Made by a program: the position numbers and the translations under genes. A model generated the notes under the pieces. It worked only from the letters and a program-made list of their open reading frames with translations. It did no database searches and was not told the origin of the DNA. This document shows positions 7,935-17,500 of a stretch of 64,000 nucleotides of DNA, in pieces; the first letter of the stretch is position 1; each line of letters starts with the position of its first letter. This DNA comes from an uncultured Shewanella sp. (lineage in GTDB: Bacteria > Pseudomonadota > Gammaproteobacteria > Enterobacterales > Shewanellaceae), in contig NZ_CANLZC010000002.1 of assembly GCF_947495455.1 (NCBI RefSeq), positions 62,001 through 126,000 of the forward strand. Direction: 5' to 3'.

Positions 7935-9139
7935 ATTGTTGCTACCGATTGACGAGTCTGAATGGGCGTTGACGGAAACTGTAATCCAAGTGCTGTAAGC
8001 ATGGTATTGAGCTTTGCTTCTGTTTCGTTAAATTCTGCAATGGGATCTGAACCTTTAACAATACCCGCTCCAGCATAAAGACGAATACTCTTTTGTTTTA
8101 TGATCCCACATCGAATTGTAACGACCCATTCACCATTTCCTTCTGCATCCATCCAACCAACAGCCCCACAAAATTGTGCTCTGTCGTAACCTTCTAAGTG
8201 TTGAATCGTTACTTTGGCTAATGCTGACGGTGTACCACAAATAGCGGGGGTAGGATGTAAAGCATAGGCAAGATCTAAAGCCGATGTGCTTTTAGAGGCG
8301 AGTTTCCCTTCAATTTTAGTTGATAGATGTAGCATTGTTGAGGTTTCAATGATCGAAGGGGTATCAGGTGCATTCAATGTATTACAAAAAGGGCTGAGGT
8401 GGTTAGAGACGGCATCAGCAACCAATTTGTGTTCGTATCTATCTTTTTCACATTGCCATAACTCATCAGATATTTGTTGATTATCTGTTATTGAATTTGT
8501 CCGTTTTCTTGAGCCTGCCAGTGGGTTACTAATAACATGATCGTCTTGTTTACTCACTAATAATTCAGGACTAGCGCCAATCAAAGTTGTTCCATTAGAT
8601 TGAGGAATTGAAAAAATAAACGCGCTGGGATTTTGTTGATATAAAGTGCTGGCCATGTCATTGGCATTCAGTCTAGTCGTCGTCTCTACATCAACGGCTC
8701 TAGATAATACCACTTTGTCTAAATGCGTATGTTCTGACAACAAAAGCGCTTTATTGACTGCAGCTTTAAAATGGTTTTCATCTGTTACTTGAGAGAGTGA
8801 TGCACACTGAGCAGTCTTATTATGCCTGACATGATTTGTTACTAGTGTTTCAGAAAACGTGCTGGATTCTGGAATAATGAATTCTGTTTCTGCTGAGGTA
8901 TCAAATGGAATGGCTCCAATGACGATAGGTTTTTTTTCTCCATCGGCTTTTAGTTTATTTAATTGTAATTTTATTGCTTCAATAAATTCATCTTGATTAA
9001 GACCTTTATTCGATATTCGACAAGCAATACCTGAGGCAACTAACGAGCGATATTGAGAAGTAAAAATAAACTGTGGATTTAGCTCTGTTTCAGTATCTTC
9101 AAATTGAAGATCGTTTTTGACGTTGCTAAAACGTTCCAT
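7931..9139 (-). CDS. entC: Isochorismate synthase
   Basis: This chorismate-utilising enzyme of about 402 residues carries the family signatures LSEHTHLDKVVLSRAVDVE, LIGASPELLVS, NPLAGSRKRT, LHPTPAICGTP and FCGAVGWMDAEGNGEWVVTIRC. It converts chorismate to isochorismate, the first committed step towards DHB. The frame is open to an ATG at 9178, but the ATG at 9139 is preceded by AAAAGGAACGTCAA, a good ribosome-binding site, so that start is preferred. It is the first gene of the entCEBA operon, with a long leader from the Fur-like palindrome at 9324-9354. Confidence 0.92.
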   Translation of the reverse strand: MERFSNVKNDLQFEDTETELNPQFIFTSQYRSLVASGIACRISNKGLNQDEFIEAIKLQLNKLKADGEKKPIVIGAIPFDTSAETEFIIPESSTFSETLVTNHVRHNKTAQCASLSQVTDENHFKAAVNKALLLSEHTHLDKVVLSRAVDVETTTRLNANDMASTLYQQNPSAFIFSIPQSNGTTLIGASPELLVSKQDDHVISNPLAGSRKRTNSITDNQQISDELWQCEKDRYEHKLVADAVSNHLSPFCNTLNAPDTPSIIETSTMLHLSTKIEGKLASKSTSALDLAYALHPTPAICGTPSALAKVTIQHLEGYDRAQFCGAVGWMDAEGNGEWVVTIRCGIIKQKSIRLYAGAGIVKGSDPIAEFNETEAKLNTMLTALGLQFPSTPIQTRQSVATI

Positions 9140-9323
9140 TTGACGTTCCTTTTGTAAATTGAAGCCCCGTTTATTCACTATTTATTATGTAAAAAACAAT
9201 AACGAATACTTGGCTAGCCGTAACTAATAAGTCGCTGAGCGTGCTCACAATGAAACGTTCAATCTTGATAAGTCAAAGTGAGTGGCGGGATGTTCGCATG
9301 TCAATGACACTCCTGTCAACGCT

Positions 9324-9354
9324 ATTACGAATGACAATGATTATCATTCGTAAT
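9324..9354. promoter_or_regulatory. Fur operator, 31-bp perfect-armed palindrome
   Basis: Perfect 11-bp arms ATTACGAATGA (9324-9334) and TCATTCGTAAT (9344-9354) flank CAATGATTA. The core AATGACAATGATTATCATT is close to the Fur consensus GATAATGATAATCATTATC. It lies between entC (minus) and the MFS remnant (plus), so it would iron-regulate both directions. Confidence 0.8.
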
Positions 9355-9449
9355 TGTGTTAAATTAATGTATACAATGACTCAATTGTGTTTCAAAATGT
9401 CCTTATCTGTCTCTTATTTATTTTTTCATTAACATCTAAGGACAAGCAT

Positions 9450-9702
9450 ATGAACTTGCCAGAAAAGCATGCTCTACACCAAATAACCTCTTAATCAGAC
9501 TATAATTTTTAATCAATATAATATCTCTTGGTGGTTTTATGATGGTCGTTCCGTTAGGCCCAGACTTGACTAAAAGCATTGTGTTTAATCCCGCACGCAT
9601 TGGTTACTTGATTGATGGAACAATGCTGGCTTCAGCAGTAATGACATAGCTACTGGCTGGTTATCTTGATAGATTCGATCGAAAATTAGGGCCTGTGGAT
9701 TA
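9450..9702 (+). pseudogene. Remnant of an MFS siderophore exporter
   Basis: The plus strand encodes FLINIISLGGFMMVVPLGPD and the continuation ...KSIVFNPARIGYLIDG... before a TAG, then AGYLDRFDRKLGP. This matches the N-terminal part of the intact exporter at 24922 (FLINLISIGGFMMVIPLGAD...LDSYNRKPL), so it is an eroded paralogue. It starts at ATG 9450 behind an AAGGA site, hits a stop after about 14 codons, is frame-disturbed, and ends within the first 70 or so residues of a 400-residue protein. It lies directly downstream of the Fur palindrome and once formed a divergent partner of entC. It is not functional. Confidence 0.8.
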
Positions 9703-9743
9703 GCAACCTCACTTCGTTTAGAGATTGAAGCTAAAATAAAAAC

Positions 9744-9777
9744 AAAACGACACATAATGATGAGTCGTTTTTTATAT
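9744..9777 (+). terminator. Rho-independent terminator after the MFS remnant
   Basis: AAAACGAC (9744-9751) pairs perfectly with GTCGTTTT (9764-9771), continuing into a T-rich tract TTTATATTT. It is correctly oriented to end plus-strand transcription, presumably that of the former exporter gene. Confidence 0.7.
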
Positions 9778-9822
9778 TTAGAATCATTGTTAAATAATAA
9801 GGTTACGTTTTTAACAAGTTAA

Positions 9823-11499
9823 TTATCCTGAAATGACTTTATCCTCGCTGTCATCCAACTTTACTTGGATCTTTTTGGAAGCTAATCTGACCTGATAACT
9901 CTGAAATGACCAAACACTATCGGGTGCGCCATTTAATGCACGAAACTTGGCTTTTTGTGCTAATAGTAACATGATGACCCCCGCTATCAGAGCTGTCATA
10001 TCCACACCTAATGTTGCCATTGATTGTGATGACCATATGGGGAAGATATCAAACCAAGCGATCACAGAGGTGACAGGAATAGCAAAAGCAGCAATGGCCG
10101 TTAGATAAAGTAATTCTATCGCTGAACGCGCTGCACCACGCCAAAATGCCCAACACACTAAACTGATAAAAATACTGTAATACAAGGGGTAATAATAGTG
10201 ATTAATGTTGGAAACATGAAGATATAACCATTTTCCAATCACCATAGTGAATAACACCGCAGCTATTGAGCCTATGCATATACCGACGGTTGCGCTGGCA
10301 ATGCTATAACAACTGGCTGACTGTGGTTGTGCTGGCCTGTCTTTTTTCAATTTAACTCGTCGTTTTTCTAGCCATAATAAGTTACCAGAATAAAATAGAA
10401 ACGCGCCCCCAAGTCCGAGGAAAAAATACAACCAACGCACTAAATCTCCGCCATAGCTGCCAAAATGTAAGGCAAAAAAGGAGGCTACAATCCTATTCCA
10501 AATGCCTTCTGAACCCGGCTGCAATGTGCTGTTGAGTAATATGCCACTATATGGATTAAAAAAGAGGTAATCGGTTATCGGGCCACGCATAATATGCTCT
10601 GGATTGTAAACACCTAACCGCACAGAAGGCCACTGACCTTGTAAGTTAGAAAATACCATATTGGTAACAGTAAACTCTGGCGCAATTGCTTTTGCTTTTT
10701 CAAGTAACTCTTCAACTGTTAATAAGTTATCAATAGTAGCCGGGGCCGATAGTGTGGACTCTGGGCGAGTAAAAAGGGGCTTATCATCGTATACTATTGC
10801 TTGTAATCCTCCATAAAGGACATCATGAAAAGCAAACACTACAACAGTCACACTGATCACAATATGAAAAGGTAAGCTGGTTAATCCAAGAATATTATGT
10901 GAATCCAGCCAGAAACGACTGGTTGATTTCCCTTTTCTCAAGGCTAAAAATGTTTTCGTTAAGGTAGGCAATAAGAATATAATGCCTGATACTAGCGCAA
11001 TAAAATACAATACAGCAGCAACACCTAGCACTAACACTCCCACCTGCTCATGCCCTGCCATTCCAGGTATTCCAGCCGTGCGGTGTAACATATCAATTAA
11101 TTCTGCTAGTGCTGATGGGGTCACTTGCTGTGTCACTAATTTATCTTGTTCATTCAGTGTCGCATGCCATTGTGTGGTATTTAAAGACAGCTCCCTATCT
11201 TGAGGTTTGTCGTACCAGATCAGTGGGGATTGATTGAGCTCTTTAGCATTTAAAAAGAGCGTGAAACCTTGTTGAGAGGTCGGCATATTATGTAAAACAG
11301 TATCAACTAATTGCTGTGTTTTATCTTGTGAGATAGGCGCTAGGACTTGATTTGGCGGGGCTATCCAGCGATCAATAGCAGATTTGAACATGGTTAATGA
11401 ACCTGCATAAAACCCAATAAACAAAACTAACCCAGTGATTATCCCTGTCCAAATATGTATTGATTGATAAATACGAAGAATGTCGCTACGTACTTTCAT
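9823..11499 (-). CDS. PepSY-associated TM protein, putative siderophore-iron reductase
   Basis: This 558-residue inner-membrane protein has a first helix at about residues 13-35 (IHIWTGIITGLVLFIGFYAGSLTMF), the classic start of PepSY_TM proteins, then a periplasmic loop. Further helices lie near 150-175, 205-225 and 350-375, and several fill the C-terminal third. The His-containing helices (LHRTAGIPG, DSHNILGLTSLPFHIVIS, FFALHFGSYGGDLVRW) resemble heme/iron-reductase-like members of the family (PiuB/FoxB group). By family and position it is likely to help release iron from siderophores at the inner membrane. It is last in a minus-strand set with the two small membrane proteins and the receptor remnant, probably under the Fur box at 12848-12870. 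Confidence 0.8.
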   Translation of the reverse strand: MKVRSDILRIYQSIHIWTGIITGLVLFIGFYAGSLTMFKSAIDRWIAPPNQVLAPISQDKTQQLVDTVLHNMPTSQQGFTLFLNAKELNQSPLIWYDKPQDRELSLNTTQWHATLNEQDKLVTQQVTPSALAELIDMLHRTAGIPGMAGHEQVGVLVLGVAAVLYFIALVSGIIFLLPTLTKTFLALRKGKSTSRFWLDSHNILGLTSLPFHIVISVTVVVFAFHDVLYGGLQAIVYDDKPLFTRPESTLSAPATIDNLLTVEELLEKAKAIAPEFTVTNMVFSNLQGQWPSVRLGVYNPEHIMRGPITDYLFFNPYSGILLNSTLQPGSEGIWNRIVASFFALHFGSYGGDLVRWLYFFLGLGGAFLFYSGNLLWLEKRRVKLKKDRPAQPQSASCYSIASATVGICIGSIAAVLFTMVIGKWLYLHVSNINHYYYPLYYSIFISLVCWAFWRGAARSAIELLYLTAIAAFAIPVTSVIAWFDIFPIWSSQSMATLGVDMTALIAGVIMLLLAQKAKFRALNGAPDSVWSFQSYQVRLASKKIQVKLDDSEDKVISG

Positions 11500-11524
11500 T
11501 ATTTTTCCTCAACCTAAATGGTAT

Positions 11525-11809
11525 TTAGTGTTTTACCCAACTGAGTATTAGCCATGCAATGATATTACAAGCTAACAACCAAAAAAATGCTGATTTTCCA
11601 GATTGAAATAAATAGACAAAGCTTAAGACTAACAACCAAATAGGGGAAATAATCCACATGTTAAACTGTACCTTAGCTGGTGCATCTATGCCCCCATAGC
11701 CAGCCCAGGCAAAAATGCCGCTCAACAATATTGCTAATGTAAATCCCAATATGGCTCCAGATAGACTCTTGCTCCACCAATCGGCTTGTATTTTTGTTTT
11801 TTCTTGCAT
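11525..11809 (-). CDS. Small membrane protein, DUF3649-like (iron-uptake associated)
   Basis: This 94-residue protein has three or so hydrophobic helices (GAILGFTLAILLSGIFAW, MWIISPIWLLVLSFVYLF, FFWLLACNIIAWLIL). The size, helix layout and position between a PepSY_TM gene and a DUF3325-like gene match the DUF3649 proteins of TonB-receptor iron operons. The molecular function is unknown. It starts 1 bp after the upstream gene ends and lies 25 bp before the PepSY gene, so the three are clearly an operon. The assignment rests on context and topology rather than on a clear motif. Confidence 0.65.
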   Translation of the reverse strand: MQEKTKIQADWWSKSLSGAILGFTLAILLSGIFAWAGYGGIDAPAKVQFNMWIISPIWLLVLSFVYLFQSGKSAFFWLLACNIIAWLILSWVKH

Positions 11810-11810
11810 G

Positions 11811-12077
11811 TTATTCTTGATTCCCCTTAGGTTTTATTAACGTTAAAAACGGTAAAATGCCAAAAATAACCATCAAAAGCACAAACCAGACAAATAAAGC
11901 AGCCCCTGTTGAATAAACAGACAAAAAACCACATAAAGAAATAAACAATGTAATAAAACCAAGAATACGCCATGGTTTTTTTGCTAGCGATTTTCGTCGC
12001 CAATTTTGATGTTTCTGTGTAAGATACAGCAGACAACAAGCTGTAATAAATATAAGTATAAATACCATCTTAATCAT
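11811..12077 (-). CDS. Small membrane protein, DUF3325-like (iron-uptake associated)
   Basis: This 88-residue, three-helix membrane protein begins VFILIFITACCLLYLTQKHQNWRRKSL and continues RILGFITLFISLCGFLSVYSTGAALFVWFVLLMV. The CCLLYL..HQ start and RxLG helix fit DUF3325, a family repeatedly found beside DUF3649 and PepSY genes after TonB-dependent receptors. The function is unknown; it could assemble with the PepSY protein. It is the first intact gene after the receptor remnant on the same strand, 14 bp from it. Confidence 0.65.
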   Translation of the reverse strand: MIKMVFILIFITACCLLYLTQKHQNWRRKSLAKKPWRILGFITLFISLCGFLSVYSTGAALFVWFVLLMVIFGILPFLTLIKPKGNQE

Positions 12078-12091
12078 AATGTTGACTTAAC

Positions 12092-12799
12092 CTAAAGTGA
12101 GCTATAAAAATAAGAAGATGTAAAGCTTTCTCCATTCCAAGCTTCAACTGTGATCAGCTCTTTAACTGTGTTGTTGAACAAGGTTAATGAAATTGACCAA
12201 TCTTCTTTGTTGACTGGCACCAACACGTCATTATTAACACTTATTTCTTCTTTTAAATCAGGATTACCTGAAATCTGGCAGACACCACTGCAGCTAACGG
12301 AGCTAAACGATCTTGAGGGTTCAAATAATATCGGTACGCTAAAAGCTGTACCAAAAGTAACGTCATGGAAATTAAAAGGCAAAAATACGGTGGCTCTAGC
12401 GATCGTCAACGTTTCTTTTATATCTCTGCTTAATGGTGCTTGAAGAGAATAACGTGAATTATAATCATATAAATCAGCTGCAGAGGAATTAAATAGTGTC
12501 TTTGTTCCACCCCAATCACATTCTGCCTCATGTGTCAGACCCAAAGTTAGTCGGTCAATTGACTGCTCGCGTGTTGCTTCACCATAATTCGTTAATGAGA
12601 CGTCATCTTCATCTTTTAAAAATGACATAGAAACAGGGGCAGTTGTTGCATTTTGCCTATAAAAAGTTGCAGATATATATTCAATTTGTTGCACTTCATT
12701 AGCTAATGCATTAAATGATTCAATACCACAGCTCACTGCTACAAGTGCCGAAATTGCATTATAGACACATTTTCGACTGTGACCTTGTAGAAATTTCAT
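12092..12799 (-). pseudogene. TonB-dependent siderophore receptor shrunken by internal deletions
   Basis: An open frame of about 235 codons from ATG 12799 (AAGGG upstream) encodes a signal-peptide-like start, then pieces that align with the intact receptor at 22890. TREQSIDRLTLGLTHEAECD matches IREQEIKRNMFGLSHFGQFG; DLYDYNSRYS matches DIYDYNNNYS; SCSGVCQISGNPDLKEEISV matches SCIGSCYIYGNPDLKPETSI. The whole plug and most barrel strands are gone (roughly 400 of 650 residues), yet no frame is broken inside. It heads the DUF3325/DUF3649/PepSY set, the position expected of a real receptor, so it is read as the decayed original receptor. It cannot form a gated barrel. Confidence 0.75.
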
Positions 12800-12847
12800 G
12801 AGAATCCCTTTCTTATTATATAGATAAATATTTATAACAAATACCTT

Positions 12848-12870
12848 AAATGATAACAATAATGATTCTT
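12848..12870. promoter_or_regulatory. Fur-box candidate between divergent operons
   Basis: AAATGATAACAATAATGATTCTT shares the repeated GATAAT-type hexamers of the Fur consensus. It sits in the short divergent region between the receptor-remnant/PepSY set (minus) and the fes-mbtH-NRPS operon (plus). It is less perfect than the site at 9324-9354. Confidence 0.6.
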
Positions 12871-12975
12871 ATTTACAATCTATTAGGATTCTATTATATT
12901 GAGCTGGATCAATAATTCGCTATTGATTTTTCAAGTTAAAAAATTAAACAGCAATGATATTGGCTAGGAGATAAT

Positions 12976-14352
12976 TTGTTACTAACAGGCAATGTAGGCC
13001 ATGCTGATTGGTGGTCAAAGGTCAAACAGATGGGAACACCACTCGTTCAATACATGGACGACACTTGTGAAGTGACCTTTATTTGGCGTGATCCCCAGGG
13101 TAATGAATTTTACTCTTCAGTGTGCACAGTGTATATCGAAATCAATTGTCTTACTGATCACCATCAAGATAACCCCCAGCAATTAACAAGGATCTCTGGA
13201 ACGGATGTGTGGTTTTGGAAAACAATCATCCCCTCAGACTGGCACGGTACTTATTTTTTTATTCCTGTCGATTCTGACAATTTAGCGCCGATTCATTATT
13301 TAAAAAGCTCAACCAGTGGTGAAGTTGATATCACGAGCAATCACAGAAAAGCACATAGTCAATGGTGGCGATCCATTTTACATTTAGCCATTTCAGATCC
13401 ATTGAATCAATCTAGCCCTATATATTGTATTTGGGGACAATCTCGTTCCTTATTATATTTACCTAATGCTAAACGCCAACCTATTTGGCAAGCATGGGAT
13501 AAATCAGAAAATTATCAATGCAATTTACCCAATAAATCCATTGAAACGTTACAACAATTCACTTGGCAAAGCACATTACTGCAAAATAGTCGTTCAGTGT
13601 GGTTATTAGAAACTCAAAAGGCTAGTGACTCCTGTGTAGACAAACCTTTTATTCTGATGTTAGACGGTGAAAACTGGGCGGAGTTAATGCCACTCTTTTC
13701 AGTCCTACAAAGGCTAACGGATGATGGATATTTAGCACCTGCAATTTATGCATTTGTTGGCAATGTTTCTCTACAGCAGCGCCCTCAAGATTTAGGTTGT
13801 AATCCATTATTTTGGCAAGCCGTCAATGATGAGCTATTTGTCGATATTGAATGTAAAATTAACCGTGATATTGCCTCATGTCAACGTGGCGTTATTGGTC
13901 AAAGTTTAGGCGGATTGGCGGCAATGTTTGTTGGATTAAGCCGCCCTGGTATGTTCGATTATGTTTTATGTCAATCAGGTTCGTTCTGGTGGCCTACGCC
14001 AAGGTTAATGCATCAATGGATGAATAAAGAACTTAGCCCTAAAGAAAGAGAAAATGCTTGGTTAACAACACAAGTACAAAATAAGAATATAGCAAACCAT
14101 AATATAAAATTAGTGATGCAAATAGGCAGTAAAGAAAAGCGTTTAAGTGCCCTGAATCATCATTTCTATCGTTCACTGATGAGTACTGGTCATCAAGTTA
14201 CTATGACAGAATATTGTGGAGGTCATGACCAAGTTTGTTGGCGTGAAGGACTGATCACGAGTCTTATACAATGGTTAAAGTCAACAACTACATGTCTCGA
14301 TAATTCCCCCTCTTACCTCACCAATCACGACATCGCCCATTGTGGCCGTTAA
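12976..14352 (+). CDS. fes: Enterochelin esterase-like siderophore hydrolase
   Basis: This cytosolic serine hydrolase of about 458 residues is of the Fes/IroD type. The N-terminal beta-sandwich (VTFIWRDPQGNEFYSSVCTV...) is the enterochelin-esterase N-domain. The C-terminal alpha/beta hydrolase has the nucleophile elbow GQSLGG near residue 310 and a late His in GGHDQVCWREGL. It should cleave the ester bonds of an imported ferric tri-catechol siderophore to free iron, which implies the product has a serine (lactone or ester) backbone. The start is TTG at 12976, supported by AGGAGATAAT just upstream; no better start is in frame. It is the first gene of the fes-mbtH-NRPS operon. Confidence 0.87.
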   Translation: MLLTGNVGHADWWSKVKQMGTPLVQYMDDTCEVTFIWRDPQGNEFYSSVCTVYIEINCLTDHHQDNPQQLTRISGTDVWFWKTIIPSDWHGTYFFIPVDSDNLAPIHYLKSSTSGEVDITSNHRKAHSQWWRSILHLAISDPLNQSSPIYCIWGQSRSLLYLPNAKRQPIWQAWDKSENYQCNLPNKSIETLQQFTWQSTLLQNSRSVWLLETQKASDSCVDKPFILMLDGENWAELMPLFSVLQRLTDDGYLAPAIYAFVGNVSLQQRPQDLGCNPLFWQAVNDELFVDIECKINRDIASCQRGVIGQSLGGLAAMFVGLSRPGMFDYVLCQSGSFWWPTPRLMHQWMNKELSPKERENAWLTTQVQNKNIANHNIKLVMQIGSKEKRLSALNHHFYRSLMSTGHQVTMTEYCGGHDQVCWREGLITSLIQWLKSTTTCLDNSPSYLTNHDIAHCGR

Positions 14353-14361
14353 GGATAAATA

Positions 14362-14538
14362 ATGCAAAGCGAGTACCTAAATCCATTTGATAACACGCAA
14401 TATCAATTTTTCGTATTAATAAATGATAAGAAGCAGCAAAGTCTCTGGCCAAACTTTACCGATATTCCTCCTGGTTGGCAAATTGTATATGGTCCAGACG
14501 ATCGTGAAAACTGTATCACCTTCTTAACTGATGCCTAA
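14362..14538 (+). CDS. mbtH: MbtH-like NRPS chaperone (58 residues)
   Basis: This short gene encodes M-Q-S-E-Y-L-N-PFD and continues with NDKKQQSLWPNFTDIPPGW, the MbtH signature (N-x-E-x-Q-x-S-x-WP, P-x-GW), ending ENCITFLTDA. MbtH-like proteins bind and activate adenylation domains of NRPSs. It sits 9 bp after the esterase stop and 61 bp before the NRPS start, the usual place. At 58 residues it lacks the last turn (W-x-D-x-RP) common in the family. The key Trp residues that contact the A domain are retained. Confidence 0.9.
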   Translation: MQSEYLNPFDNTQYQFFVLINDKKQQSLWPNFTDIPPGWQIVYGPDDRENCITFLTDA

Positions 14539-14599
14539 TAGTTTACAGCTAACTTTTAACTAGATTTATTTTAACGTCATTAAATTGAAGGACTTTACT

Positions 14600-17500
14600 G
14601 TGCCAAATACTATTCTGATTTCTCCCTCGATAGCAGAATCATTTCCTATTGTAGGACCTCAGCTGGGGATCTGGTTGGCCGATCAGTTAGCAACAAAAAA
14701 TAATACATTTGCGGTCGCTCAATACATTGAGTTTTTTGGTGATATCGACGTTGGCGTATTAAATAAAGCGATTAAGCTAGGGTTAATGGAAGCCGATACT
14801 GTCCATAGCGTGTATGAAAATATGCCTGATGGTGTAGTGCAAACTATTTTTCCGTTACCGACATTTGAGCAATTAGATGATATCAGTTTTATTGATTTAT
14901 CTATGACCTCTGAAGCCGAAGAGCAAGCTATGTCTTTAATGCAACATGACATTGAGCAAGCACCAAGAGCGGATGTTGTAAACCATTCATACCATCATAA
15001 AATCATTCAGCTACCCACTAAAAATGGCAAAGACCGATGGTTCTGGTATCAACGTTACCATCATTTAATGTTGGATGGATTTAGCTTTACCGCGCTAACA
15101 CAACGCATTACTGATATTTATTCAGCATTAATCGCAAAAAGTGAAATAGGTAAAAGCCCTTTTACATCTTATAAGTCTGTGATTAATGAGTATATTGCCT
15201 ACGACACTTCGGCCAAAAAAGGCAAAGATCAACAATTTTGGCAAGACTATTGTAGTAAGATACCACCACAAGCTTCATTATCCTATCAAGCATCAACAAA
15301 TGTAGATGGCTTAAATACTCAGGTTATTCGGCATAAATTTACCTTGCCTGTAGCAGTCTCAAAACAAATACAACAAGGTGCCTGTTTTTCTATTGCAGAT
15401 ATTGCCAGTGCTGCAATCTTGATATATTTATCCAAAATGACACACCAAGAAACAATATGCATTGGCTATCCATTAATGAGAAGGATGGGGTCTCAAGCAT
15501 TAACAGCACTTGGTACGGCAGTGAATGTATTGCCATTAATAGTGACAGTATTACCTGAGTATAGCTTTAATAACATTGTTGATATCTTGATTAAAGAAGT
15601 CAAAAAAATACGCCGCCATCAAAAATATGAAGCTGAACAAATACAAAGGGATATAGGTCTTGCTGGTGGACAAAAACGTATGTACAGTGCCACATTAAAC
15701 TGTAAATTATTTGATTATAGATTAGATTTAGCAGGTATCAGCGGACATACACATCAACTAGCAACGGGCCCGATAGAGGATATCGAGTTTGGGGTTTATG
15801 TACATCAAGGGGCATTATCTATTGAATTTGCTGCTAATGCATCACGATATACGCAAAAAGAATTACAGTTACATGGTCAACGTTTAATCCATATATTGTC
15901 TCAATATGGACTTGATATCGAAAAGAAGGTCGACAGAACTATTGCAGCATTATCGATAGTTACACCTGCTGAAACGAATCATCTTACCCAATGGTCGATG
16001 GGAAAAAAAATAAGTTTAGATCAATACGGAAATTCAATTGTAACGCTTTTGTCTAAACACATTAGCAGACATGACAGCCATACAGCAATTGTCTTTGGTG
16101 ATCAACAAATAAGCTTTAATCAACTTGCTAAGAGAGTGAATCAGCTAAGTCGTTTACTATTGTCAAATCATGTTAAACATGGTGATTTAGTTGCAGTTGC
16201 GTTACCTCGAAGTACAGAATCAATTATCTCAATATTTGCAATTATGAGCATAGGCGCTGTCTATTTACCTTTAGATTTAAGTCACCCAGCTGAACGCTTA
16301 GCCATGATGTGTGAAGATAAAGTTCCCTGTTTAATCTTGACAACCAAAGCACAACAAACATTATTACCGAGCAATATTGAAGCATTACGCCTTGATGATA
16401 AATCAACCTTGGAATTACTAACTGCTTGTTATAATTCACCATTACCTGCAGATGTAAGCGTTGTAAATAAACAAGATCTGGCCTATGTGTTTTATACATC
16501 AGGTTCAACCGGTCGCCCTAAAGGAGTCATGGTTTCACATGGTGCATTAATTAATTTAGTTGCTGCGTTAGAAGATAAAGTTTATTCCTGCATTCCTTCT
16601 ACCCAAGGTTCACAGAAGACACACCAAAGTCATAACCACAAGATAAATAATCCATTGCACGTTGCATTAACCGGCTCACTTTCTTTTGATACTTCATGGG
16701 ATCCTATCTTACTGATGACATTGGGGCATACATTGTATTTGTATGAGGATGATATAAAGAAAGATGTATTCGCCCTATTAGATTTAATTGATAGAGACAA
16801 AATTGATACCTTAGCAGTTGCACCTTCATTAGCCACTCAACTTGTTCAAGCAGGATTATGCGAAGCTGATCATCAACCGCAATTAATGACAATTTGTGGG
16901 GAACCTGTTCCTCCTTCTTTATGGCAAGCATTACAATATTCATCCATATCAGCGCATAATATTTATGGACCCACAGAGTTTACTGTTTATGCCACAAGTC
17001 AAGAAATCAGTCCACAAAGCCCGAATGTACTGATTGGACGTCCCTTTGCAAATACTAGGGTCTATGTGCTTGATGAAAATTTAGCACCTGTACCCGTTGG
17101 CGTTAATGGTGAATTATATTTAGCCGGTGAGAACATGTCTGCAGGTTATCTCAATAGACCCGAAATAACGGCAACACGCTTTGTTGCTGATCCGTTTACT
17201 AACGGTGATGTAATGTATGTTACAGGTGACATAGTACGATGGTCAATGGAGGGAGAATTAATTTTTGTAGGACGATGTGACAACCAAGTTAAAGTAAGAG
17301 GATTCCGTATTGAATTAGGTGATGTTGAATCAGCATTATCGTTTCTTGAAGATACTAAAGAAGTGGCTGTTATTGTCGAGAAAACCGAAAACGGTAATCG
17401 ATTGCTTGCGTACTGCACTGTGGTAAGTGACACTTCGATGTATGAGCAGATGGCTGAATCCATTCAAGAACAACTTAGTCAAGTATTACCTCATTACATG

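Noticed and set aside
9241-9432. A 63-codon plus-strand frame upstream of the MFS remnant
   Set aside because: It spans the Fur palindrome and has no protein-like composition; regulatory DNA explains the stretch.
17146-17463. Frames of 70-105 codons antisense to the NRPS
   Set aside because: Several short frames lie opposite adenylation and carrier domains, with no start signals; the sense gene is certain.
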